Assembly: GCF_000308715.1 (NCBI RefSeq)
Contig: NZ_BAGH01000600.1
Span: 1 to 44,872 of the forward strand
DNA length: 44,872 nt
Source of the DNA: Nocardia tenerifensis NBRC 101015
GTDB lineage: Bacteria; Actinomycetota; Actinomycetes; Mycobacteriales; Mycobacteriaceae
Direction: 5' to 3'
Under the pieces are notes generated by a model. That model was not told the DNA's origin and searched no databases. It saw only the letters and a program-made list of their open reading frames with translations. The position numbers were made by a program, and so were the translations under genes. Below are positions 15,466 through 22,194 of this stretch, piece after piece; position 1 is the first letter of the stretch, and every line of letters starts with the position of its first letter.

Positions 15466-16030
15466 CGGTGTCGTGGTCGCCGCGACCGTGGTGGTGGTCG
15501 GCGCCAATATCCGGCTGTGGACCGTCTCGTCCGGCCATCGGTACAGCGTCGACGCCGCGCCCTCGGCGCCGACGGTGATCGTGCCGGGCGCGAAGGTGGG
15601 CCCCGACGGTGCGCCGATGGCGTACCTGCGCGGCAGGCTCGACGTCGCGATCGAGCTGCTGCGGGCCGGAAAGGTCCGCGAAATCCTGGTGTCCGGTGAC
15701 GCGGCGGGCACCTCCGGCGACGAGATCGCCTCGATGGCAAAGTATCTCGTCGAGCACGGCGTCGACCCCGCGCTGGTGCGCGCCGACGGCGAAGGCCTGT
15801 CCACCCGCGCCACCTGCGAACGCGCCAAGCGCCGGTACGGCGTCGAGCGGGCCCTCATCGTCACCCAGTACCAACACGTCCCGCGTGCGGTAGCCCTGTG
15901 CCGCGCCGAGGATTTGGACGCCGACGGCGTCACCGCCTACTGCGACTGCCGCCGAACAACCGTGATTCGCAACAACATTCGCGAATGGCTCGCCGCCCCC
16001 AAGGCTGTCGCCGCCATGCTCTGGCGCTGA
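15413..16030 (+). CDS. SanA/YdcF-like DUF218 envelope protein
   Basis: 205 residues from GTG 15413. This start is preferred because AAAGAGG ends 5 bp upstream; an ATG at 15386 adds nine residues but has no Shine-Dalgarno. One N-terminal membrane helix (LLGVVVAATVVVVGANI) anchors a DUF218 domain: APTVIVPGAKV at the first strand, then YLRGRLDVAIELL, ILVSGDAAG, DEIASMAKYLVEHGV, and TQYQHVPRAVALCR. In SanA/ElyC/YdcF proteins this domain is linked to envelope barrier function and vancomycin exclusion, but the reaction is uncertain. It lies downstream of the EamA gene, separated only by the duplicated fragment. Confidence 0.8.
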   Translation: MVRKLSSDRVWRWARGLLGVVVAATVVVVGANIRLWTVSSGHRYSVDAAPSAPTVIVPGAKVGPDGAPMAYLRGRLDVAIELLRAGKVREILVSGDAAGTSGDEIASMAKYLVEHGVDPALVRADGEGLSTRATCERAKRRYGVERALIVTQYQHVPRAVALCRAEDLDADGVTAYCDCRRTTVIRNNIREWLAAPKAVAAMLWR

Positions 16031-16265
16031 GCCGGCCTGCCACCGACCCGGCCGACCGGCCAGTCGCACCCGCTCGCGGAATCAGCACCGCCTGTGTGCC
16101 CAGAGACGGTGCGGACCCTTGATACCAGTGTGGATTGCGGCAGCGCTCGCGCGGGGGGCGCCAGCGGCCGCATCGTTTGGCGTGAATACGCACTCGCTGC
16201 GGGCCCAGGAATGGTGCGGGTTCCTTATCAGTGCGGATTTCGACTGGCGGTCGCTCGGATGCGAG

Positions 16266-16304
16266 AAGGCCCCTGTCCTTCGGAAGGGAAGGAGCAGGGG
16301 CCTT
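16266..16304 (-). terminator. Stem-loop terminator after the LppP-like gene
   Basis: AAGGCCCCTG (16266-16275) pairs perfectly with CAGGGGCCTT (16295-16304), and the 19-nt loop can form its own small CCTT/AAGG hairpin. It lies 13 bp beyond the stop of the minus-strand lipoprotein gene. On the plus strand the stem runs into TTTT, so it can work in both directions and also end the SanA-like transcript. The rest of 16031-16265 shows no convincing gene. Confidence 0.7.
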
Positions 16305-16316
16305 TTCGTGGAAGGT

Positions 16317-17024
16317 TTACTTGTCCGGGTTCGGGGGGAACTGGCCCTGGGCGGTGACGGTGGTGCCGTTCAGGGTGTAGGTGACGACGGTCGGGCCGCC
16401 GGAGGGGCAGCACAGGGCGTCTTGCGGGGTCACCCAGCGGTACTGGACGGACACCGTGTTCCTGGTCTTGCCGAGCACCGTGGTGTACCCGTAGTACTTC
16501 GAGGTCGCTGTGCCGAGGTATTGGCCGTTGGTGAAGAACAGCACGTGGTAGCCGGGGTGGCTGCCGTCCCAGTCGACCAGCATCCAGGACAGGACGCCGT
16601 CACAGCCGGCCTCGATCGGGTCGTTGCTGGCCTCCAGGATGACCCACGGGTACCCGCCGGCATTGGGCGCCAGTCGGCCGACCGCGTTGCGGGCGAGCTG
16701 GGAGTTCGAGTCGAAGCACAACCCGTGTCCGCTGCCGTTGGGCGCCTGGTCGACGGGCGGGGCGGGCGCGGGCTCCTTCTGGTCGACCGGCACGCTGGCG
16801 GCCGGCGGTGCGACGGTGTCCCGAGCCGGATTCGGTTGGGGCTGCGGCGGATTGGCGGGCTGCTCGCCCGGCTGCGCGGAGGCCGGTGCGGTGCCCGGAG
16901 AGGCGGGCGCGGCCGACGGGATCGGCGTTCTGGTCGCCTGCGCTGCGGGGCTCGACTCGCACCCGGTCGCGCCGAGCACGACGCTCGCGGCCAGTGCGGC
17001 AAAAGCCCATGACTTGACGTTCAT
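16317..17024 (-). CDS. LppP/LprE-family lipoprotein
   Basis: 235 residues. The lipoprotein signal ends in LGATGC (Cys22), followed by a long Ala/Pro/Ser-rich linker (residues about 25-95) that would cross the cell wall. The C-terminal domain (about 100-235) has CFDSNSQLARNAVGRL, then ILEASNDPIEAGCDGVLSW, FFTNGQYLGTAT and VTYTLNGTTVTAQGQFP, the pattern of LppP/LprE lipoproteins of Mycobacteriales. Four Cys suggest disulfides. The start at ATG 17024 places the signal peptide correctly. It is followed by a strong terminator. Function in this family is not established. Confidence 0.82.
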   Translation of the reverse strand: MNVKSWAFAALAASVVLGATGCESSPAAQATRTPIPSAAPASPGTAPASAQPGEQPANPPQPQPNPARDTVAPPAASVPVDQKEPAPAPPVDQAPNGSGHGLCFDSNSQLARNAVGRLAPNAGGYPWVILEASNDPIEAGCDGVLSWMLVDWDGSHPGYHVLFFTNGQYLGTATSKYYGYTTVLGKTRNTVSVQYRWVTPQDALCCPSGGPTVVTYTLNGTTVTAQGQFPPNPDK

Positions 17025-17363
17025 TGAAACCCCCGGAATCGGTGTGCTGGTCTGTGATTGTCTGCGTTGTCCTCGCAACGGCTCCGGTCTCCCGAGGCAC
17101 GAACGCGGTCCTCCGTCCGCGAACCTGTGACGACAAACTATTCATCGGACCAATTAGGCCGGGTGTTACCGACTTTCACGTGTATCGAGAAACCAAAAAT
17201 AGTGCCCCTACTGTCGGGGGCACCGACGTAACGGGTCCGAATTATCGGCGGCGCAGAGTGTCGCGTTGCCCGCGGCGGGTTCCGCCGGTAAAGATGCTGA
17301 TCATCGAGCACCACCGATGACCTGGGTTTTCCGGCTGACAGCACGGCGAAACGAGGATGGACG
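17025..17363. other. Intergenic region between lipoprotein and beta-lactamase-like genes
   Basis: 339 bp between two divergent genes, so it must hold both promoters. The stretch around 17170-17205 is relatively AT-rich. The only strong structure seen is the minus-strand hairpin plus T-run at 17202-17223, listed separately. No convincing coding sequence was found. Confidence 0.5.
17202..17223 (-). terminator. Intrinsic terminator-like hairpin in the LppP-like leader
   Basis: GTGCCCC (17202-17208) and GGGGCAC (17217-17223) form a perfect 7-bp stem with an 8-nt loop. Read on the minus strand it is followed directly by TATTTTTGG, a proper T-run. No minus-strand gene lies just upstream, so it either blocks antisense transcription from the right or acts as an attenuator in the leader of the lipoprotein gene at 17024. 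Confidence 0.5.
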
Positions 17364-18263
17364 TTGCGGAGATCGAGGGTTCCGGTAGTGCTGTCCGGCC
17401 TGCTGGTGGCGGGGTCGCTGGTCGCGGCCGCCATGATGTACGAGCCGCGCGGTGCGGAGCGAGCGGCCCCGGTCCGCGACGCCCCGGCGCGCGCGGAGAT
17501 CGGGTCGGCGCTCGGCTTCGAGCCGGAGTTCCGGGCGCGGATCGCCGCGGCGGAGGCGTACGTGCGCAGCCGCCCCGGCTTCACCGGCATAGTGGTGCGC
17601 GATCGTCGCACCGGCGCGGTGTGGCGCAATGCCGATGCGGGAACCAAGATCTGGGCCTGCTCCACGTCGAAGCTGGCGATCGCGGTCGATCTGCTGCTGC
17701 GCGACGACCTCGGCGCGATCACGCTCGGCCCCGACGACCGCGAGCTGATGCACGAGATGCTGCACGCCAGCGACAACGACGCGGCGACGACCCTGTGGGA
17801 GCGCTACGGCGGGGAGAAGGCGTTCGCGCCGCGCTTCCGGTCGTTCGGCATGACCGGCCTCGAGTTCGCCGACCGGCACCCGGACTCCTGGGGTTGGATC
17901 CTGGCCACCCCGAACGATCTCGAGCAGCTGATCGATTTCACCCTGGAGCAGGTGCCCGCGCGGCACCGGAACTACCTCGTCGACGAGCTGCGCTCGGTCG
18001 ACGGCGGGGACTCCCTGGACTCCGATCAGCGGTGGGGGATCTGGGGCGCGGGCGACCGGGCGGCGCCGGGCAACAAGAACGGCTGGTCCGACGACAACGA
18101 CGACGGCTCGTGGCTGGTGAACTCCGTCGGATTCGTCGGCCCGCGGGAACAATTCACCGTAGCCATCATGAACAACACCAAGGTGATCGACGACGGCTAC
18201 CAGGTCGGCAGGCAGACGGTCACCCGGGTGAGCGAGATCCTGTTCAAGGACTACTTCGGCTAG
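17364..18263 (+). CDS. Class A beta-lactamase-like serine hydrolase
   Basis: 299 residues. A TTG start is inferred: GAGGA lies about 7 bp upstream and there is no ATG/GTG before the signal sequence. An N-terminal membrane or signal segment (VPVVLSGLLVAGSLVAAAMM) implies export. The serine-hydrolase triad motifs of class A enzymes are visible: S100-T-S-K103, S136-D-N138, and K238-N-G in the place of K-T-G. The omega-loop motif E-x-x-L-N is not clear (a lone E167 is in a suitable place). It may be a true beta-lactamase, a D,D-peptidase-like hydrolase or a non-lactamase relative. It faces the truncated haemoglobin gene tail to tail. Confidence 0.75.
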   Translation: MRRSRVPVVLSGLLVAGSLVAAAMMYEPRGAERAAPVRDAPARAEIGSALGFEPEFRARIAAAEAYVRSRPGFTGIVVRDRRTGAVWRNADAGTKIWACSTSKLAIAVDLLLRDDLGAITLGPDDRELMHEMLHASDNDAATTLWERYGGEKAFAPRFRSFGMTGLEFADRHPDSWGWILATPNDLEQLIDFTLEQVPARHRNYLVDELRSVDGGDSLDSDQRWGIWGAGDRAAPGNKNGWSDDNDDGSWLVNSVGFVGPREQFTVAIMNNTKVIDDGYQVGRQTVTRVSEILFKDYFG

Positions 18264-18320
18264 CGTCGACGCATTTCGAAGCGGCGCAGGGCATCTCACG
18301 CGCCAGCCGCACTCGAGGAC

Positions 18321-18815
18321 TCAGGGCCGGTACGGCGGCGCGACGCCCCAACCCCAGTGCGGCATGGGCGCCTCCAGCGGTGGGGTGGCGCCGGGCTGGG
18401 AGTTCGCGTGGGCCAGCCGCGTGCCCCACTCGATGTAGGAGGCGAAGGCGGCGCGGAACTCCGGGTCGCCGGGCAGGCCGACCTCGTCGGCGGCGTCCAT
18501 GAGCAGGTTCACCCACCGGCGGCGCTGCTGCTCGGTGATGGCCTTGCCGAGGTGCTCGCGCACCATGTGCGCGTAGCCGCCGCGCTGGGTGCTGTAGGCG
18601 TCGGGCCCGCCGAAGACCTCGGCGAGCCACATCGCGACGTACTTCGGATGCCCGGGGTCCATGCCCTGGAACAGCGGGCCGACCAGATCGTCCTTCAGGA
18701 CCTCGCGGTAGAACACCTCGGTCAGGGCCTCGAAAGCCGCCGTGCCCCCGGCCCATTCGTACAGGCTCGGCACCGCGTCGGCGCTCGCCTCCGCTTCGCT
18801 GATTGCCTCGGTCAT
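18321..18815 (-). CDS. glbO: Group II truncated haemoglobin (trHbO)
   Basis: 164 residues. The 2-over-2 globin core is at about 18-140: LYEWAGG at the start, VFYREVL with the B10 Tyr, PLFQGMDPGHPKYVAMWLAEVFGG, then YAHMVREHLGKAI with the proximal His, and RRRWVNLL with the conserved Trp G8. Group II members bind O2 or NO tightly and are linked to protection from NO or peroxide and to membrane-associated respiration. The C-terminal extension after 140 is Pro-rich (GATPPLEAPMPHWGWG), as in mycobacterial trHbO. CGGAG lies about 8 bp before the ATG. It lies downstream of the F0 genes on the same strand, 94 bp away. Confidence 0.9.
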   Translation of the reverse strand: MTEAISEAEASADAVPSLYEWAGGTAAFEALTEVFYREVLKDDLVGPLFQGMDPGHPKYVAMWLAEVFGGPDAYSTQRGGYAHMVREHLGKAITEQQRRRWVNLLMDAADEVGLPGDPEFRAAFASYIEWGTRLAHANSQPGATPPLEAPMPHWGWGVAPPYRP

Positions 18816-18909
18816 CGCCGACTCCGATCACGAACTCCATTGCCACACATCAGGCGAACGCCATCCTAACGGGCACGGCCGGACGGCGTCGGCCTCGGCG
18901 GAAAAGTGC

Positions 18910-19485
18910 TCAGTTCCACTGCGATTGGGTACGCGCGCGCCCGGACGAGCCGGTGTTCGCCATCGCCTGCAACTCGTCGAGGAACCGCTCCACGGCGTCG
19001 GACTTGATCTGCGGGGACTGGACCTGCTCGCGCACGCTCTCGGTGGTGTGGGCCATCACCTGCTCGGAGAAGTCGGCCTTGAGGTCGCGGATCAGCTGCC
19101 TGCGCATCAGCTCGATCTGGTCGCGACCCTGCTTGCGGACGCGATCGACCTCGGCGGCGGCGGTCTCGCGCATCTTCGCCACGATGTCGTCGGCGTCGGC
19201 GTGCGCGTCCTCGATGAGCTGGGCGAGTTCGGTCTTCGCCTCGGCCAGCCCCTCGTCGTAGACCTGTTTGGCCTCGGTCAGGCGCTGTGCGGCCTGGTCG
19301 TTCTCCTCGATCTGCTTGCGGATGTCGTCCTGTTGCTTGACCATCGCGCGCTTCACGTAGGGCGCAACGTATTTCACGATGACCCAGACGATGACCGCGA
19401 AGCCGAACAGCTGGCTGAAGAAGACCTGCCACTCGAAATGGATCTGATAGATGCCTTCGGCAAGGATGTCGCTGCTAGGAGTCAT
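18910..19485 (-). CDS. atpF: Second b-type F0 ATP synthase subunit, b part of a b-delta protein without delta
   Basis: 191 residues. It matches the b-like half of the mycobacterial b-delta fusion (AtpFH): one membrane helix (QLFGFAVIVWVIVKYV) and a long coiled coil with DIRKQIEENDQAAQRL, QIELMRRQLIRDL and the end motif VERFLDELQAMA. In the fusion protein the delta (OSCP-like) domain starts right after this motif; here there is only a 13-residue tail (NTGSSGRARTQSQ...) and a stop. Together with AtpF it would form the peripheral stalk, but without delta it has no obvious link to F1. Its ATG overlaps the stop of the upstream b gene by 4 bp. It is the last ATP synthase gene here; alpha, gamma, beta and epsilon do not follow. 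Confidence 0.85.
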   Translation of the reverse strand: MTPSSDILAEGIYQIHFEWQVFFSQLFGFAVIVWVIVKYVAPYVKRAMVKQQDDIRKQIEENDQAAQRLTEAKQVYDEGLAEAKTELAQLIEDAHADADDIVAKMRETAAAEVDRVRKQGRDQIELMRRQLIRDLKADFSEQVMAHTTESVREQVQSPQIKSDAVERFLDELQAMANTGSSGRARTQSQWN

Positions 19486-19994
19486 GACGACGCCCGTCCT
19501 GTCTGCTGGCCTCGGCTCGTCTCGGCCCGCCGCTCATCATCGACGCCGACCACGCGGTCGGCCAGCGACCGCGCGAGTGGCTCGACTGTTTCGCGCAGCT
19601 CGGCGGCGATCTGATCCGCCTGTGCCCGCAGTTGCGCCTCGGCCTCGGTGACGATGCCGTTGGCCTCCCGCTGTGCCTGGCCGCGCATCTCCTCGAGGAT
19701 GGCCCGGCCCTCGGCTCGCGCCTTGCTCCGGATCGCGGCCGCTTCGGACCGCGTCTTCTCCAATGCCGCTTGGTGTTTGGCTTCCGCCTCGGCGAACAAC
19801 TGCCTCGCCTCCCTGGTCGTAGCCAGGGTCTCCGCGGCTCGCTCTTCGCGTTCCGCCAGCACCTTGCGGATCGGCGGAACGACGAAGAACCAGATGACGG
19901 CGAGCACGATCAGGAAGATCAGCAGCTCGACGAAGAAAGTGCCGTTGGGAATGAGGAAATTCTCCGCGGCGACTACATCGGTTCTCGGAGTCAT
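19482..19994 (-). CDS. atpF: ATP synthase F0 subunit b
   Basis: 170 residues. The N-terminal segment NFLIPNGTFFVELLIFLIVLAVI and FVVPPIRKVLAERE are the signature of actinobacterial AtpF: one membrane helix followed by a charged coiled coil (residues 50-150) forming the stator stalk. It starts 6 bp after the atpE stop and overlaps the second b gene at its end. The C-terminus (DDERRAETSRGQQTGRASS) is polar and variable. It should be a membrane protein of the F0 sector. Confidence 0.88.
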   Translation of the reverse strand: MTPRTDVVAAENFLIPNGTFFVELLIFLIVLAVIWFFVVPPIRKVLAEREERAAETLATTREARQLFAEAEAKHQAALEKTRSEAAAIRSKARAEGRAILEEMRGQAQREANGIVTEAEAQLRAQADQIAAELRETVEPLARSLADRVVGVDDERRAETSRGQQTGRASS

Positions 19995-20000
19995 GCCCGG

Positions 20001-20258
20001 TTACTTGCCGGGAGTCGCGAATACGAAAAGGGCCATGAAGGCTAGATTGATGAAGTACGCCGCCTCGACCAGACCGACGGTCAGGAAGAAGATGCCGCGC
20101 AACCGACCCTCGGCCTCCGGCTGACGGGTGACGCCATTGATCAGCGCCGCGCCCGCGAGGCCGTCACCGATGCCCGCGCCGATGGCGCCGCCCGCCATGA
20201 TGATGCCGCCGCCGATGAGGGCGCCCTGGATGATGGACGCGGTGGTTGGGTCTGCCAT
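20001..20258 (-). CDS. atpE: ATP synthase F0 subunit c
   Basis: 85 residues, two helices. The first has the packed glycine motif GGAIGAGIGDG. The second has VGLVEAAYFINLAFMALFVFA with the ion-carrying Glu at E65. The protein closely resembles the mycobacterial c subunit; D32, E65, A67 and I70 correspond to positions tied to bedaquiline binding there. It forms the rotor ring of F0. AGGAAG precedes the ATG. It sits between atpB and atpF, in the usual order. Confidence 0.93.
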   Translation of the reverse strand: MADPTTASIIQGALIGGGIIMAGGAIGAGIGDGLAGAALINGVTRQPEAEGRLRGIFFLTVGLVEAAYFINLAFMALFVFATPGK

Positions 20259-20305
20259 TTTCTACTTCCTATTCTCCGTTGTTGGCACGATCGGCAACTC
20301 GCCGA

Positions 20306-21103
20306 TCAGTGGTGTTCGTCTTCCAGTGACATCGACTGACTGAAGTACAGGACTGTCAGCAGCGAGAAGATGAAGGCCTGAATAGCGCCGACGAACAAGT
20401 CGAACAGTTTCCAGACGGCGTTGGGTCCCCAGCTGATCCAGAAGGGGAACAGCGTGATCACCGAGAGCATGACGCCGCCGGCGAACATGTTTCCGAACAA
20501 ACGCAGCGAGAGCGAGAGCGGCTTGGCGATTTCCTCGATGATGTTGATGAACACCATCGGGCCCCAGCCCGTGTGGCCCTTGAGCAACTGCTTGACGTGA
20601 CCGAACGGGCCGCGCCGCGCGACGCCCGCGGACTGGTAGGCGATGAATACGAACAACGCGAGCGCGTAGACGAAGTTGACGTCCGAGGCGGGCGGGGCGA
20701 TCAACTCGCCGTCACCGATCTGCACCGGGAGCACGGACAGCCAATTCGACAGCAGGATATAGACGAACAGGGTGACCGCGAGCGGGAGGGCGAACGGCGC
20801 GACCTTCATGCCGATGGCGCTCTCCACCTGTTCGCGCATCATCTTCGTCGCGGTCTCGAAGAACAACTGCACGGCGTTGGGCACCCCGGAGGTGATCTTG
20901 AACCGCAGGAACAGGGCGAGGCCGATGACGATGAGCGCCGCGACCCCCGTCGACACGATGGTGTCGACGTTGAACGACATGCCGAAGGCATGCGCGACCG
21001 CGTGGTGGCCGACCTTGATCTTCGGTTCCTCGGCGGGCGCCTCCTCGGCCAGCAGTGCGACGCCGGAGGCCAGCTGGGTAAACGAAATGGCTGAGATCGT
21101 CAT
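20306..21103 (-). CDS. atpB: ATP synthase F0 subunit a
   Basis: 265 residues with about five to six membrane helices. The essential Arg is present as R201 in SLSLRLFGN, and the final helix FVGAIQAFIFSLLTVLYFSQ is conserved. It resembles the mycobacterial subunit a along its length (FNVDTIVSTGVAALIVI, VQLFFETATKMMREQVESAIG, LEDEHH end). It provides the two half-channels for protons next to the c ring. The ATG overlaps the atpI stop by 4 bp, so translation is coupled. Confidence 0.93.
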   Translation of the reverse strand: MTISAISFTQLASGVALLAEEAPAEEPKIKVGHHAVAHAFGMSFNVDTIVSTGVAALIVIGLALFLRFKITSGVPNAVQLFFETATKMMREQVESAIGMKVAPFALPLAVTLFVYILLSNWLSVLPVQIGDGELIAPPASDVNFVYALALFVFIAYQSAGVARRGPFGHVKQLLKGHTGWGPMVFINIIEEIAKPLSLSLRLFGNMFAGGVMLSVITLFPFWISWGPNAVWKLFDLFVGAIQAFIFSLLTVLYFSQSMSLEDEHH

Positions 21104-21501
21104 GGCGTCTGGCGAAGCCCTTTCAATTCAGGCAGGACAGTGTTGAAGACCAGGGCGACTTGAAAGAGCGCCAAGCCGAAGAAGATTCCGACGCCATTGG
21201 GTCGCGCGAAGAAAGCGATCAGGATGGCGACGGCGGTAATGCCGAGCAGTCGCAGCGCCGAGGAACCTACCAAACGCTGCTTGCTCGGGGCTTCGGAACT
21301 GGCGATTCTCGTGACGGCCCACAGGGTGAGTTGGGCATTCAACCAACCGACCGCGAGTCCCGCGCAGATGAAGGTGCCGAGCAGCAGTCGGTCGATGAGG
21401 CCCGTTATGCCCAGTGCCAGCACACCCAGAGCGATCGCGGCAATGGCCGCGCGCCGTATTTGGATCCTATTCACGTCCACACCGACACCGCCCTCGCCCA
21501 T
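21100..21501 (-). CDS. atpI: ATP synthase subunit I-like membrane protein
   Basis: 133 residues with four hydrophobic segments (AAIAAIALGVLALGITGLI, LLLGTFICAGLAVGWL, LRLLGITAVAILIAFF, IFFGLALFQVALVFNTV). Position upstream of atpB and the helix pattern fit the actinobacterial subunit I family, thought to help c-ring assembly or Mg2+ supply. ATG 21501 is chosen because GAGG lies 7 bp upstream, at the 3' side of a 7-bp hairpin; GTG codons at 21480 and 21474 are alternatives. A 25-codon leader ORF overlaps this start. The usual upstream neighbour in mycobacteria (a wecA/rfe-type gene) is missing. Confidence 0.75.
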   Translation of the reverse strand: MGEGGVGVDVNRIQIRRAAIAAIALGVLALGITGLIDRLLLGTFICAGLAVGWLNAQLTLWAVTRIASSEAPSKQRLVGSSALRLLGITAVAILIAFFARPNGVGIFFGLALFQVALVFNTVLPELKGLRQTP

Positions 21502-21548
21502 ACCCCCACCTCATAGTGGGGGACGTGATGAATCGTAAGCATACACAT
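21471..21548 (-). CDS. Possible 25-codon leader ORF overlapping the atpI start
   Basis: ATG 21548 is preceded by a perfect AGGGAGG (21560-21554) with a 5-bp spacer. The frame reads MCMLTIHHVPHYEVGVWARA and ends at TGA 21473-21471, inside atpI in another frame. Ribosomes translating it would run through the hairpin that holds the atpI Shine-Dalgarno. Codon usage is not typical of the genome at its start, so it may serve only as a translated leader. Confidence 0.35.
   Translation of the reverse strand: MCMLTIHHVPHYEVGVWARAVSVWT
21503..21522 (-). promoter_or_regulatory. Hairpin holding the atpI ribosome-binding site
   Basis: CCCCCAC and GTGGGGG form a perfect 7-bp stem with a 6-nt loop, ending 1 bp before the atpI ATG on the mRNA. 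The atpI Shine-Dalgarno GAGG lies in the loop and first stem base, so folding could limit initiation unless the overlapping leader ORF is translated. Confidence 0.5.
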
Positions 21549-21860
21549 CCCAACCTCCCTGCGTGGCAAGGTTTTTGATCTTTGTTGTCTTGATCTTGAT
21601 AATGGCTACAGACATCATCTGGTTACTGTCTCGAACCGTTCTTCGCGCACGGCTCGGCCATGTCCGGAGCCATTCATGAAGTCCCGCAGAGCCTTTTTGT
21701 CAGCGAGCTGACGTGGGAGAAGCCCGCCGCTCGCGGAAACAACTCGGACGCGATCGATTGACCCGGGATCTGCGTGCGAGAGTATAGCCAGTACGATGGT
21801 AAATCGTTGGCAACACAGCGACACTCGCCGGACGGCTTACCGATGACGTGTCACGACCGA

Positions 21861-21904
21861 TTTTCGGTTTGTCCGGACTTGTTCGATTTGTCGCTTTTGT
21901 CCGA
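21861..21904. repeat. Four to five tandem 9-10 bp repeats
   Basis: Successive units begin TTTTCGG (21861), TTTGTCCGGA (21868), CTTGTTCGA (21878), TTTGTCGCT (21887) and TTTGTCCGA (21896), a consensus near YTTGTYCGR repeated about once per helical turn. They are in the middle of the divergent intergenic region. The phasing would place a protein on one face of the DNA. Confidence 0.5.
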
Positions 21905-22153
21905 GTTTTGGATGCTGAATACTTGCTGCCGAGCACATTTCGGCCCCTCCACGAGGCGAGTCCGGCTCGGGCAAGTGCACAAGAGCCATTCCGGGCCACC
22001 GCCGTCCCCCAATGCCGCAACCATTCCCTCGGACCACGTTCCCGGTGACCCGATTGGGATCAGACCCCACTCGCACGGCCGCCCCATTGTGATCGGTCCC
22101 AGATTTGGCGGTTGACCTGTGATCGCTTGCATACCTGCGGGTTCCATGGGCAT

Positions 22154-22174
22154 TCGAAGTTGAGGAGACTTCGA
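22154..22174. promoter_or_regulatory. Inverted repeat just upstream of the membrane operon
   Basis: TCGAAGT (22154-22160) and ACTTCGA (22168-22174) are perfect complements around TGAGGAG. The element ends 20 bp before the ATG at 22195, so it could be an operator or an mRNA hairpin near the ribosome-binding region. Confidence 0.4.
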
Positions 22175-22194
22175 GTAACAGAGAGTTGTTTGCG

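Larger units (their letters stand above)
21523..22194. other. 672-bp divergent intergenic region
   Basis: Apart from the leader ORF, this gap between the F0 cluster and the four-gene membrane operon shows no convincing gene. It is less GC-rich than its surroundings, notably at 21565-21610. TTGATCTT occurs twice in direct repeat (21575-21582 and 21590-21597), upstream of the F0 leader. It also holds the tandem repeats at 21861-21904 and the inverted repeat at 22154-22174. Promoters for both operons must lie here, but no unambiguous -35/-10 pair was found. Confidence 0.5.

Noticed and set aside
16119..16310. Plus-strand frame starting MIPVWIAAALARGAP in the gap before the terminator
   Set aside because: No good ribosome-binding site, the frame runs through the terminator hairpin into antisense sequence of the lipoprotein gene, and no domain is seen.
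21774..22115. Plus-strand frame in the F0/cupredoxin intergenic region
   Set aside because: Poor codon bias, no ribosome-binding site and no protein-like features; the region is better explained as regulatory DNA.
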